Source: Cyanoderma ruficeps (taxonomy: Eukaryota; Chordata; Aves; Passeriformes; Timaliidae). From it: DNA of 64,000 nt. Below the pieces are notes generated by a model, which saw only the letters and a program-made list of their open reading frames with translations, was not told where the DNA came from and made no database searches. The DNA lies in contig VZDJ01006585.1 in NCBI GenBank assembly GCA_008694505.1, forward strand, positions 12,082,251-12,146,250, read 5' to 3'. The position numbers and the translations under genes are program-made. Positions 38,841 through 50,271 of this stretch are shown piece by piece (within the stretch, counting starts at the first letter, position 1; every line of letters begins with the position of its first letter).

Positions 38841-39265
38841 TCATTGCCTCCTCTGGAGGTGCTCAGGCATCTCAATGTCCTTCCCAAACTGAGAAGCCCA
38901 GAACTGGACACAGCACTCAAGGTGTGGCCTCACCAGTGCCCAGTACAGGGGAAGAATGACCTCCCTGCTCCTGCTGGACACACTATTCATGATCCAGTCC
39001 AGGATGCCATTGGCCCTCTTGGCCGCCTGGGCACACTGCTGGCTCATGTTCAGCTGCTGTCACCAGAACCCCCAGGTCCCTTTCCCCCTGGGCACTGTCC
39101 AGCCACACCGTCCCCAGCCTATAATGCTGCAGGGGGCTATTGTGGCAAAAGTTCAGGACTTGGCACTTGGACTTGTTAAACTTCATCTCATTGGACTCTG
39201 CCCACCCATCCAACTGTTCCATGTCTCTTTGCAGAACCCTCCTACCTTCCAACAGATCGACACAC
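38841..39265 (-). pseudogene. CR1 ORF2 C-terminal part, truncated
   Basis: After the LTR, the minus strand continues with CVDLLEGRRVLQRDMEQLDG, KFNKSKCQVLNFCH, then in another frame [19 protein letters not shown] and [18 protein letters not shown]. This is the thumb and C-terminal region of the CR1 reverse transcriptase, with one frameshift between the pieces. It ends at RRQ near 38841, before the expected stop codon and 3' UTR. Confidence 0.92.
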
Positions 39266-39727
39266 ATTCCCTGTAGCAGATTTTCTGAGAGAAAGAGTCT
39301 CATTCTGTACTTAGAATGAGACATTGAATAAAACAGTGAACTACCCAGCTGAAGCCTGCCTGGCTGAGTCTTGGCTTTGAAGGCTCTGAGGCCTTGAAGC
39401 CTGTTGCGCAGGTAAAATTAATTGTGGCACAGAAGAAATTAGATGTTAAGGTAGTAATGTTAGATAGTGGGTTTTTTGAAGGTCACTGAGAGTAATTATT
39501 AGTGGGCACGTTTAGCCACCTTAAGGAGAAGTTAGACAATGTGTGTTTACATTCTTTTGCATGCTGTGTGCCAAGGGAAAAACTACTGAGTTTGTAAACT
39601 ATCTAAAAATGTATATAAGCAGCCATTTTAGATGAAAAGAAGGAGAACATAGTGGTAACCATACTGGTCGGAGCTGCATTGCTCGGCACCAACCCTTCTT
39701 TATTTATGGGGCCTCCCAGCAATTCCC
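39266..39727 (+). mobile_element. Solo LTR (450 bp), ERVK-like, inserted in a CR1, with 6-bp target-site duplication
   Basis: The LTR spans 39272-39721 and starts TGTAGCAGATTTTC and ends GGGGCCTCCCAGCA. ATTCCC is duplicated on both sides (39266-39271 and 39722-39727). The CR1 frame resumes exactly across the insertion once one copy is removed, which independently proves the boundaries. A TATATAA at 39612-39618 on the plus strand gives the orientation. About 100 bp then follow as R/U5. No internal retroviral sequence remains. The 6-bp duplication points to an ERVK-type element. Confidence 0.92.
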
Positions 39728-40051
39728 AGCTTAGTGTTTTTCTCTAATTTGTTAATGAAAGACTCAATACCTACATCCATGTCGTCAGTAAAATCATTGA
39801 ACAGAACTGGCCCCAGCACAGACCCCTGAGGGACACCACTGGTGACTGGCTGCCAGCTGGATGCAGCACTGTTCCTCACCACTCTCTGGGACCGGCCATG
39901 CAGCCAGTCCATAATCCAGCAGAGTGCTCCTGTCTAAGCCATGGGCTGCCAGCTTTTCCAGGAGTGTGCTATGGGAGACAGTGTCAAAGGCCTTGGTGAA
40001 GTCCAAACAGACAACATCCACAGCCTTTCCCACATCCACCGGGCAGGTCAC
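39700..40051 (-). pseudogene. CR1 reverse transcriptase palm region, catalytic box lost
   Basis: A first frame gives DVVCLDFTKAFDTVSHS, containing the first catalytic aspartate (motif A). A second frame gives [20 protein letters not shown] and then [11 protein letters not shown]. The latter occupies the place of the F-A-D-D catalytic box but reads L-E-K-N, so the copy is dead even apart from its frameshifts. The solo LTR begins about four residues later. The last codons of the predicted ORF (39700-39721) lie in the LTR. Confidence 0.92.
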
Positions 40052-40117
40052 TGGTCATAAAAGGAGGCCAGGTTGGTCAAACACGACCTACCTCTCCTAA
40101 ATCCACGCTGGCTGGGT

Positions 40118-41154
40118 CTAATACCCTGGCCATCCTGTAGGTGCTGTGTGATGACACTCAGTATAAACTGCTCCATTTGTCTTACCAGGTACTGAGGTCA
40201 GGCTAACTGGTCTGTAATTGCCAGGATCCTCTTTCCCACCACTTTTGTGAACTGATGTCACACTGGTCAGCTTCCAGTCATCTGGAATTTCACCAGTGAG
40301 CCAGGACTGTTGGTAAATGATGGAGAACGGCTTTGCAAGCTCCTCTGCCAGCTGCCTCATCACCCCAGGATGGATCCCATCTGGGCCCATAGATTTATGA
40401 ACATCCAAGTGGCTCAGCAGTTCTCTGACTGCCTCCTCCTGGATAACAGGGGGACCGTTCTGCTCCCTGACACCATCAACGAACCCAGGAGGATACTTGT
40501 CCTGAGGACAAGCCGTCTTCCCGAAAAAGACTGAGGCAAAGGTGTTAAGCACTTCTGCCTTCTCCTCATCTTCAGTTACTAAGTTCTCTCCTGCATCCAG
40601 TAGAGAACAAAGGTTGGTCTTACCCTTCCTTATGTCATTAATATATTCGTAAAAATATTTTTTATTATCCTTTACAAAAGTTGCTAAATTAAGTTCAAAC
40701 TGAGCCCTGGCCTCCCTAATTTTTTTTCTACATGCCCTAGCAACCCACTTAAATACTTCCTGAGAGACCTGACCTTCCTTCCAAAGATGATACATCCTCT
40801 TTTTATTCCCAAGTTCCTTCAAGACCTCGTTGCCCATCCAGGCTGAATGTTTGCTTCGTCATCTTTTGGCACACAAGTCTATTCCTCTGCCCTCAAGATC
40901 TCTGTTTTGAAGCACACCCACCTTTCCTGCACTCCTTTCTTTTTAAGTGCTGCTTCCCAAGGAACTGTCTGAATAAGTCTCCTAAAAAGGCCAAAGTTCA
41001 ATGTAAAATTTTTATTAGTGTTTCTTCTCATTTCACCAAATATCAAAAACTCTATGATTTCATGAGCACTGTGCCCCAGGCAGCCTCCAAACACCACATC
41101 TCCCACCAACCCATCTCTATTTGCAAAAAACAGGTGTAACATAACCCCCCACAC
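40118..41154 (-). pseudogene. CR1 ORF2 connector and N-terminal reverse transcriptase region
   Basis: Two open pieces read in order on the minus strand. At 40879-41154 is the linker after the endonuclease (GHSAHEIIEFLIFGEMRRNT, GLFRRLIQTVPWEAALKKK). At 40118-40837 are 239 codons entering the reverse transcriptase fingers, with KSMGPDGIHPGVM, IIYQQSWLTGEIPDDWK and DPGNYRPVSLTSVPGK. The second ORF is the longest real-sequence ORF in the window. It is a transposon remnant, not a cellular gene. It loses the CR1 frame after VPGK. Confidence 0.93.
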
Positions 41155-41720
41155 ACTCTAAGAACTTCCTGGTCCGCCTCTTTTCTGCTGTGATAAGTTC
41201 CCAGCAGATGTCTGGTAGGTCAAAGTCACCCCCAAAAACAAGGGCTGGTGATCCTGAAACATTCTCTAGCTGCTTATGGACTAAGTTGTTCACCTCTTCG
41301 TCCTGGCTGAATGACAAACTACCAGTAAGATGTCAGCCTTTTTGACCTTCTCCTTAATTCTTACCCATAGACATTCAACTTCATCATCATTAGTTTCAAT
41401 ACCCATGGCATCAAAAGACTCCCTAATATAAAGGGCCACCCACCATCCTTTCCTGTCTCTTCTGTAGCCATCCAGTGCAGTGTGCTCCAGCTATGTGAGT
41501 CATCCCACCATGTTTCCATGATGACAGTTACATCATAGTTTGCTGCTGTACTATGGCCTCCAGCTCTTCTTGTTTGTTACCCAGTTGGTCAACATCTTTT
41601 CTTTTCTCACTTATTTCCCCATTTTTTACCATTTTAAGACAAGCATCTTGTCTTCTTGGTTTGTTTTTCGTTCTTAGTATTGAGGACTTCATCCATTTTC
41701 CGCAAGTTCTCAAAGACAAA
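41100..41720 (-). pseudogene. CR1 ORF2 endonuclease domain, broken
   Basis: The minus strand encodes recognisable pieces of the apurinic-type endonuclease of CR1. A leader has NKQEELEAIVQQ. It is followed, in a shifted frame, by ETWWDDSHSWSTALDGY-like coding, then a VALYIRESFDAMGIE stretch, then VFGGDFDLPDICWE, whose GDF-x-x-P core belongs to the endonuclease active-site region. The enzyme normally nicks target DNA to prime reverse transcription. Stops and at least two frame changes make this copy non-functional. It sits directly upstream of the reverse transcriptase part. Confidence 0.85.
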
Positions 41721-41725
41721 GGATA

Positions 41726-42731
41726 ACAGTGTATCTCTAAAAGATATTCAGCAAATGCCCTTAAGTGCTACGATTCATAGGGTTGCATTGCCTAAGACTT
41801 AGAGACCTTCCTCCATGGGTGGAACTCAGACTAATGAGGTAACCATTGGTTAAAGGGTGGTATTGGTAGAAGAAATGGGATTCACAGCAGTTAACACCCT
41901 CAGTGCTGGGTATATGTATATATATACCATACAAAGAAATGAGCTGACCTTTACAATTGCAAGATTCCCAAACTCATTATTTAGAAACCAGCTGAATCTG
42001 GATTCAAGAGCTGAAGTACCTTCTAAAGGTAAACATATGAATAAAAATAAAGCCTCTTTTCTTTCCCAAGCAAATGAGATAATACCTAAATCTTAAAAAA
42101 AAAAAAATCAAATAACTATAAAAAACAAGATAAACACAGTCTGGAAACTTGTACATTTCTGGGAAGGGATAATATCTTCCTGGATCTTTTCCTCCAGTAT
42201 CACTTCTCAGTTATTTTCTTGTTGGTTGTTTGGCAATTCGAATGAAAATTTTCAGTCTTGATATTTTTTGCTAAGGAGCTTCTCTTCAGAATGATGTAAC
42301 CATTATTTTAATCTTTCTTCTTTTATAATCAAATTAGGTTTACTTAGCAACAGTGCTTCTGATTGTATATTCTTACATGCATTAGCCTTTTAATATTCAA
42401 TGTAGTCTTTGTCCTGCTGTTTTTATTTGTACTCTGCCATCTGACCTAGTTGCCATTTTTGGTATATATTTTTCAGATCAAGTTGGTGAAGGACTTATGA
42501 TTATGAAAAATTAACTTCTACTTTATTTACTGTCCTCCTGCACTTGCTTGAATTTTCCAGTTTGAAATGATCTGGCTTTAAGCTTGAGCTATTACACAAA
42601 ATACCAAATAAATGTTATATAACATAGTAATATCCACAGTAATAAATATTTTAAAACTATTTTACACATAAAGTGTATGTGCCAGGTGTGGAGAAAGGCC
42701 ATAATCTGTGGCTGAGAAAATTTTCATAATT
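41726..42731. other. Non-coding spacer between two CR1 copies
   Basis: A short TA-rich patch lies near 41910-41935 and an A-run at 42094-42107. A 46-nt open segment at 41979-42024 has an acceptor (TTTAG) and a donor (GTAAAC), but it is too short to judge. Confidence 0.5.
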
Positions 42732-43715
42732 TTATGGGGGTCAGGGGATCATTATTAGACCCAGTCTTGTTTAATATCTTTATTGATTATTTGGATGAGG
42801 CAGTTAAGTCTACCCTTAGTAAATTTGCAGAAAACACCAAGTTGTATGTGTCTTTCTATCTGCTGCAGGATAAGGAGGCTCTGCAGAGGGATCTGTACAG
42901 ACTGAATCAGGGCTGAGGCAAATGGTATGAGATTCAACAAGATCAAGTGCCAAGTTTTGCACTTTGACCAGGATAACCACATGCAGTGCTACAGGCTGGG
43001 GATAGAGTTGCTGGACAGTGCTCAGCAGAAAAGCACCTGAGGATGCTGGTTAAGAGTTGGTTGAACATGAACCAGCCAGTGCCCAGATAGCCAGAAAGGC
43101 CAGTGGTATCCCAGTTTATATCAACAATAGTGTGGCCAGCAGGACCAGAGAAGTCACTGTCCCCCTGTACTTGGCACTGGTGAAGCCACACCTCACTAGT
43201 GCTGTGTCCAGTTTTGGATGCCCCAGTTCAGGAAGGACATTGAGGTGCTGGAGTGAGTCCAGAGAAGGACAACAGAACTGGTGAAGGGTCTGGAGCACAA
43301 GTGCTATGAGGAGCAGCTGAGGAAATTGGAGTTGTTTAGCCTTGGAGAAAAGGAGGTGCAGGGGAGATCTTATCACTCTCTGCAATTGCCCGGAAGGAGG
43401 AGGTTGTGGCCAGGTGGGGTTTGGTCTCTTCTCTCACACAGCTAATGATAGGACAAGTGGACATGTCTTAAACTGCATCAGGGGAGGTTTAGGTTAGACA
43501 TTAGGAAGGAATTTTTCACAGAAAGGGTGATTAGATATTGAAATGACCTGCCCAGGGAAGGGAGTGGAGTCATCTTCACTGGAACTGTTTGAGGAAAAAC
43601 TGGATGAGGCACTTAGTGCCATGGTCTAGTTGACATGGTGATGTTAGATCCTGGGTTGGATTTGATGACTTCAGAGGTCTTTTATAGCCTAACTGATTCT
43701 GATTCTGGTTCTCAA
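42732..43715 (+). mobile_element. CR1 LINE 3' part (about 1 kb)
   Basis: The plus strand starts within the reverse transcriptase ([20 protein letters not shown]) and continues through the C-terminal region and 3' UTR. It ends in degenerate short repeats (ATTCTG units at 43697-43713). The catalytic box reads KFAENTKL in place of F-A-D-D, so the second pair of acidic residues is altered. Several frameshifts follow. It is 5'-truncated and lies in the opposite orientation to the long CR1 about 1 kb upstream. Confidence 0.92.
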
Positions 43716-46662
43716 AACTTTCATATCAATTCCCTCTAATAAGACAAATTGACTTTTTTTTTTTTAAGCTGTTTATACCTGTTGGGCTGAATGTTTAACC
43801 ACCATTAGAGGTAGCTAGATGTATGCTAGAGCACCTGTTTGTGTCTGTTTCTCTACTTCATTCCTGATGTCTAACTCTTGTATGACTCTAGGTACTAGCT
43901 CTCTTTTAGCTCTTTCCTTTAACTCCTGGTCATTTCTTAATTCTCTGTTCCTGATACTGACTCTTGGCCTTGGACTTACCTTTTCATACATCTCCAAAGT
44001 CTGTTTTCTCCCCTGAGGTCTTTCCCTTGATTCTCAATATTGTGCTGGACTTTTTATAGATCCAGAGCTACTAAATATCTCCAACTTCATGAGGGTTATG
44101 AGGGTTACTAAATCCTATTTTTTTTAATAGCCACATCAAAAAAAGGTCCTATTACACAATTTTAATTATTGGGATTTTGTGTCCAGGTACTGTTGTCACT
44201 GAAAAGCAATAACCAGTGTTCCAGATTCTATTTTTGTGTGTCAATTTTCACAATATAGCATTGAACTTCTTTGGATGGTGACTTTCATAAAATTTCTTCC
44301 ATATATTTCTGATTTCTGTTATTTCTTAGTACTTTATTTCCTGTTCAAAACAATGGAAAACTTGTTTAAATTAATTAAGTTTTTAACTGTGAAAATAAGA
44401 ATGTATAACAGGAATAACCTTTATCTGTGCATACAGTGTAAACCTTTTGAATTTAATTTAATTCTAGTCAATGTCTATCAGTGAGATTCATTTCTGTGGT
44501 GTAGGTTAATTTCTGTATTGCAAGCAACAATTTCACTAGTTTCCATGTGGCAGTGATCATGGCTTATAAAGTTCCTGTTACACTCCTTGGGTATTTAGTT
44601 TGATTTATCCTAATAAAAGGTATCCAATGCCATGTAAGATAGCCTAGTGTATCTGTGACTTTCATGTTTGATTGATAGAGTTGCATAGGACTTGTGGGAG
44701 ATTTCTGTAACACTGCATAGGAAGGTGAAAACTCAATGGGATGTGTCTTGACGTGGTAATGGACTCACTGAATCAAACCCTTAGTTAACATGAGAATGTC
44801 AATATTTTGATAGAAGATTTATTTGCAAGCATGGAATGAGTACCTATTCTTATTTCTGTATATTAAGTCATTAACTGGAAAAAAAATTACCTGAAAACAT
44901 ATCTTTTTTTCTTATAATTTCCTTAATTGTTATGAAGACTGGTATTTCATTATCAAATTTTATATAACTTAATCAGTATGTGTTCAAAGCAGTGCATATA
45001 CAGCCCTCCTTACACTCCTATCTTGTTCCATTCTTAATGTTACGCATATATTAGTTTTTGTAATTTCTAAAATGTTAACTTTTCCGCTTAAAATTGCCTA
45101 CACTAACTAATGTTGTGCCTCACAATCTACTTAATATTCATTTGTTGAATGCAAAATTAACTATTCATATGACTTTCAGATTTTACTCAGTTTTCAGCTC
45201 AGTGGTTGACAATAAGAAGGACTTCCATCTGAAAAAAAAAGAGCATGTAGATAATTTAGTATTTAATAAATAGTAGATGATTCTTGTAATAGAAGAATAT
45301 TGGCCTACTGGAAAATATTCCTGGAAGGGCTTCCAGGACTAAAAGCCAACTATTTAGCTAAACCTTCTAAAGACTTTGAATGAAAAACATTTACATGCTT
45401 GTTAATAAGCATAAAATCAGTTTTTGGGTTAAGCATGGGAGAAAGAAAAGTGGTTTATTGAAAAACAAATGAAGAATATAATTTTTTAAATCTGATCTCT
45501 TCAAAGTTTGGACGGAAAAAAACCCCAATCCAAACCAAAAACCACCACAAATGCCACCGCAGTTTAGTAGATCTTAAAGGGCTTCAACATTATTGGTATG
45601 GTTTGTTGCCATCGAACCGAAACTTTTATATAAGTTTTCAGCTCTGGTCTTATTACTGAAAATTATTTTTATTAGTACACGACTACCAGATATGAAATGA
45701 CCTTGAAGTACTTAGTCCAGCTTCTAATATAGGTCTACAATACTGAAATTATGACAACAAATAGAATGGTTGAGCTGAAACTAGCCTTTTAACAAGTGAG
45801 ACAAAACACTTAGAACAGCTTAAGATCTTTGTTAAGAAGACACATGCTAAGTTACTCTTTGTGGTACATACACTCTGTGAATAAACATTAGCACCCTAGA
45901 GCTGTCTTTTAATACAACTATAAAGAAGATCTATTAGGAAATCTTGCCAAATGTTTCTGTTAGAAAAATGCTTTATTACTTGCAATGACACTTTTTTTTT
46001 TCACTCTTATACCAGTGTTTTACAAATGGAAATAAAATGTTATGGCTTCAGAATATTTTGAAATGTAATTCAAAACTTGATTATAATTAAATCTTGAAAT
46101 TATTTCTTCAATTGTTAATTATAATTTTTGGTGATTTTAGTGCAGTAGCTTTACCCTTCAGTGGGTCATGGGGACTGAAATAATCTTTCCATATGTAATT
46201 TTGTGTTTAAGTGATCAAAGGCAGTTTCCAGTCAGATCATATTGAAACATGGTGTCTTATTTTCTAGATCAAACTATGTCTGTTCTGTAATGAGAATATT
46301 TATTTCAGCTTCAAATAAGAATTAAATCAAATAGGAGTTTTTTGAACTTACCTTCAAATTGACATTCTTATGTTTTGATCATCTATTCAACAATAAATTG
46401 AGAGTATAAATACATGCATAGGAAAACAGCAGGCATCCTTCATGAACAACTTTTCAGTAGATTAGATTAAAGTAAAAGCATCCTTCTTCTAACAAAGTGG
46501 CTTAGAAATCTGGTAGCGGAGCAATCTGTGGAGAAAAAAATGATTTAGAGGATGTTCTAGAGTATTTATCTATGATTAAAATAATAAACAAAATAGTCTC
46601 TTCCCTTTACTGGAGACAAACCAGCACACCACGTTCCTGTCTGTTCAACTAAAGTCTGTTAC
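43716..46662. other. Non-coding AT-rich sequence
   Basis: There is a T-run at 43755-43767 and a C/A-rich patch near 45520-45560. Otherwise the sequence is AT-rich with nothing recognised. Confidence 0.5.
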
Positions 46663-46791
46663 CCTGCCTCACGTCTGGAAACAGATATGGACTTTTGGGA
46701 ATAGTCCATAGCTTGTGCTAACATCTCAATCGTCCTCAGCTGTTCATGTAGAAACCTACTTCGCCCAATCAAAACTGTGACAAGGATCACT
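46663..46791 (-). CDS. Weak candidate exon, minus strand
   Basis: On the minus strand, ATATTCAG precedes an open segment. It encodes VILVTVLIGRSRFLHEQL and later MLAQAMDYSQKSISVSRREA, and ends at a donor-like GG|GTAACA. It contains several CpG, rare in this AT-rich DNA. Its phase does not follow the neighbouring candidate at 46922-47106, which ends in a stop. If real, it belongs to another isoform or gene. Unrecognised. Confidence 0.18.
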
Positions 46792-46921
46792 CTGAATATA
46801 TTAGTACAGATCACTATGTTTCCATCTTTATCAAAATTTATGTTCTTTGTCACAGTTTGATTTATAATTATAAATGTAAACATTGAAAACTGTTTGATAA
46901 ACTATGTATCTTCAGATTTTC

Positions 46922-47106
46922 TTAAACATTAACTGATTTTGCAAATTCCGACTTGCTAAATATTTCATCCTCCACAATTCCACTCTCTAAGGAAAAGAGG
47001 TCTTCACAAATGCAAAGATGAAGTTCAGTCCCTAAGTCATTGATGAGCTCCAGAAGTTGCGTTTGTATTTTACTGCTCAGGACAGTCTGCAGGACTGGGT
47101 ACAGGA
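46922..47106 (-). CDS. Candidate terminal coding exon, minus strand
   Basis: Reading minus, a pyrimidine-rich tract (CTCTGTTTACCTCTCTGCC) leads to GGGCACAG. Then 60 codons are open to a TAA at 46922-46924. The peptide is balanced and protein-like, with an amphipathic look, for example KIQTQLLELINDLGTELH and later SGIVEDEIFSKSEFAKSVNV. Its start phase matches the end of the candidate at 48400-48485 (together a Val codon). I do not recognise the family. No polyadenylation signal lies close behind the stop. Confidence 0.32.
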
Positions 47107-48399
47107 CTGTGCCCAAGGCAGAGAGGTAAACAGAGAGGAAGGAAGGATGATGGTTAATTTTAATTTCAAGGAACTTATGTTGGATTGTTGAGATTCACTG
47201 CAGGCAGGAGTAACTCTTGAATTGAAGAAATTAGATATTATGCAATTCTCTCAAAATTAGTCTCTGCAAAGAGTCTTTTGTAGGGAAAATGATGAGCCAA
47301 CCTGCTGCAAAGATGGGTCATCTATGAGGACATCAGGATGTCATTCATTTGTCATCAGGACAAAGCCATTGCTGAATTTTCTGAGATTGCCACAAATACA
47401 TTTCAGATTATATTCAAAACTGTATCTAAACTCAACAATTGGCCATGTTCACTATAATAAGGTAAACTAAACCCCTATATTTTAGTTTGTTCAAAATCTG
47501 AATACAATTTTTTTTTTTTTTGGCTTTCACTTGATATCCATGTAAACAACTTTGATATAATTGCAGACCAGGGTATTCCCACAAGTGCTTGTCAGTTGCT
47601 CTTTCTTTTCTAAGATTAAGGTTTCTTTCCTATTGCTCTTTGTAAAAACTGTGGAAGCTCAGATGACCCCCAGGGTCTCACAAAACACCGTCTTTTGGTT
47701 CAGACTTGCACATTACCTGTATGGTATTGTTTATATCTGCAAGACTAACACAAATTAACGATTGAAAAGAAATATCGTATCAGTGCTTCTGAAAGGATAA
47801 ACAGACACATATTCTAAAATCTAAGGTATAAGTTTGGGAAATGGACATCTGTTTTTCTGGTTTTTGGTTTTGTTTTTTTTAATCTTTTAAAGATCAACAT
47901 TATTTTAATAAATGCAACCACTGTCATTGCTAATTCTTTATATGCTATGTTGAACAAAGTAAATTTGAATGATGGGCTGCAGCATCAGGGAATCCCCACA
48001 CCTGCAGTATTCAGTATTATTCACTTAATGAAGTCTCCTCTGAATTTCATCTTTCAGAATTGTTTACACTAAAAAAGTGGGCAAAATAAGTTATCAAGGA
48101 ATATTGTATTTGTATCATCACTTTAAATTCATTCACATTGAATAAAACAACTGGTAAGAGACAATCTGATTCAGAGTTAACCTGAGAACCCTATCCAGTC
48201 AGTATTTCAACATTTGCCCATTTAATATCCAAATACTGATTTGTCCAAGAATGTGAGTGCCATCTTAACTATCCGTTGCTTCCCTCTGGCAGTATTGTTA
48301 ATGTGTTTTGGGTCATTATCTGATGAAAGACACTGGCTTGTGTGGCATTTACAAAGACACACCCTAAACTTTTAATTACTTGAGAGAGTGGGCTCCTAC

Positions 48400-48485
48400 C
48401 TTGCATTTGCTGTATGCTACATATTCTGCCCGTGATACTTTTGCAATGAACTGTATCATACAGTTCTTTAGTGCTAATTTTTGCA
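48400..48485 (-). CDS. Candidate coding exon, minus strand
   Basis: On the minus strand, TGTTTTTCTTTAG is followed by 86 nt (1 nt, 28 codons, 1 nt). Then comes a strong donor, CAAG|GTAGGA. The peptide includes KISTKELYDTVHCKSITGR and looks protein-like. Its end phase is compatible with the candidate terminal exon 1.3 kb further along the minus strand. Together they would form the 3' end of a small unidentified gene, convergent with the plus-strand candidates at 21-36 kb. Confidence 0.3.
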
Positions 48486-50271
48486 CTAAAGAAAAACATG
48501 ACAAATCAGTAGGGTAAGGATACAGACCGTATAACAAACAAATGAAAATACAAGTAAATAAGCAAGAGTGAGAGAAAATTTCTTGTGAGGTAAACCTGGA
48601 CTCTTTTAGATGATTTGGTGGAATATCTACATCTCGTCACAACAGTGATGGGAAGGTGGAAAAGTGTTAAATGCACATTGCTGGAGCCAATATTACATTC
48701 GCTTGTTTCAGTTTACTTCTCTAAAAAAAAGAGAAAATATTGAGGATATCTGTGGAAGGGTAACAAATTTTCATATGATTCACCAAGTTGCTTTCTGGCC
48801 GCCGAATGTGGGATCCTGTTTCTGTCTGAAGAGTAGTGAATTTCAGTTACCTCTGTACTACAAGTATTAGGTCTGTTACCAGTACAGTCATGAGATAATT
48901 TGTAGCATCACTGTCAGTTTCCAGGAAACTCTACTGCATTGAGCCAGTAATGGTGAGGGACAGAGACTTCACGGGTAGGCACAAATACACCAGAACAGTT
49001 TTCTCAATCATGGACTTAGGGCCAAGGATGTGAAAACTGAAAAAATACACCCTAAAAATTTCTGAACAAGTGCTGGTGCCTCTCTTAGCTATGAATTTCT
49101 TAGGTCTAAAGCTAAAGAGTTGTGTTTGTTCTCTTGCAGAGCTCATGAATCTTGCTTTCTTGACCAATCAGTGACAGAGCTTCAACATGGGGTGAAAAGG
49201 GTATTCCCATTTTCTTTCCTCCCTCTTATTTCCTGCTTTTCTCCCTTATGCTTATGTGGTGATCAGGACATACTCCTCAAGAGAAAAATAAAAGTGGTTA
49301 TAGTTTCAAATCCTTTAAATTAAGGATACTGATCTCTAATCCCCCAGGTGATTTCTTTAACCAAGAGTCTGTCATACAAAACATGAGCGATGCCGCCCCT
49401 CATCACCTTTCTCTCACTGTTCTGTTTTAAAAACAAAGCAATTGAAACAGAGTTTTATAGGTGGCTCAATAACTGTCTGGCACTGTCACATTACAAGTCT
49501 CAGAACTTCAGTCCTACCACAATGGTCTTTTTAGGAAATTTATGAATTTCATCTGGAGATAGTTGAGGACTGTGCATCCTCAAGAGGAGACAAGAACAAT
49601 TATAAGCATAAGCAAAAATGGAATTTCAGGCAATTAATATGTCAAACGCAGGCTAGAAAATTTAACTGTTTCCTCAGCATGGGTATTTTCAATGGCAATT
49701 AATCTGTGAGGGGTGCTAACTTGATCTACATTTGTTAAAGATGGCTATATTCTTTTAAGCATATGTGCTTTATCCTAGTTTATACTATAGAACTAAAATT
49801 ACTACTATCATCTGCTAGTCTAATTTTTTTCTGAAATATTGACTTTCTTTTTATGTATTGGAAATACATGCTCCTTTTCCCTTTACTGCTGATATCAATT
49901 TTATCTCTTTCTGAATAGCTGTAGATATAAATTTGGTACAATTAATGTGGCAGTCCTTGACTCTATCTTTCCAAACTCCATTGGCTGAAATTTTACAGGC
50001 TTGTACCTGAAGATGTTCATATCTGGGCAAGCTTTGTCATTAATACATTACCATTTTTCTGCATTTGTATTTGCTTTATTTGTTGAATGCAGAATTTCAC
50101 AAGGTTTGAGGATTACGAAATGCACTCTCTCATTCTTTTTTTAACCATTGAAATGGGCAAAACTGTAATTGTTAATTCAAACTTATCACAAAATAAAGCT
50201 CTCTTTATTATTCCAGGTTGTGCCTCAGTAGAGAAAAATACACGTATCAAATTATCTGATTGATTTTCATA
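48486..50271. other. Non-coding sequence around a weak exon candidate
   Basis: Apart from 49140-49200 nothing was recognised. Composition is AT-rich with a somewhat higher CpG patch near 48795-48810. Confidence 0.4.
49140..49200 (+). CDS. Weak candidate mini-exon, plus strand
   Basis: A strong acceptor (GTTTGTTCTCTTGCAG) precedes 61 nt, one base plus 20 codons, beginning AHESCFLDQSVTEL. A donor AAAAGG|GTATTC follows. Splice signals are good but the segment is short, and the minus strand here is also open, so chance cannot be excluded. Confidence 0.22.

Larger units (their letters stand above)
38826..41725 (-). mobile_element. Long CR1 LINE copy lacking its 3' end, split by a solo LTR
   Basis: On the minus strand this copy runs from just upstream of the endonuclease domain (about 41725) through endonuclease and reverse transcriptase to the last quarter of ORF2. 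It stops abruptly at about 38826. The final ORF2 residues and the whole 3' UTR are missing, unlike the usual 5'-truncated CR1 pattern, so a later deletion is likely. Removing the LTR at 39272-39721 and one duplication copy restores continuity. Excluding that insertion, about 2.45 kb of CR1 is present. The protein is broken by stops and frameshifts. Confidence 0.95.

Noticed and set aside
40118..40837. 239-codon ORF as a host gene
   Set aside because: Its sequence is CR1 reverse transcriptase throughout (for example GPDGIHP and DPGNYRPVSLTSVPGK), ends in a frameshift, and sits in a continuous CR1 copy.
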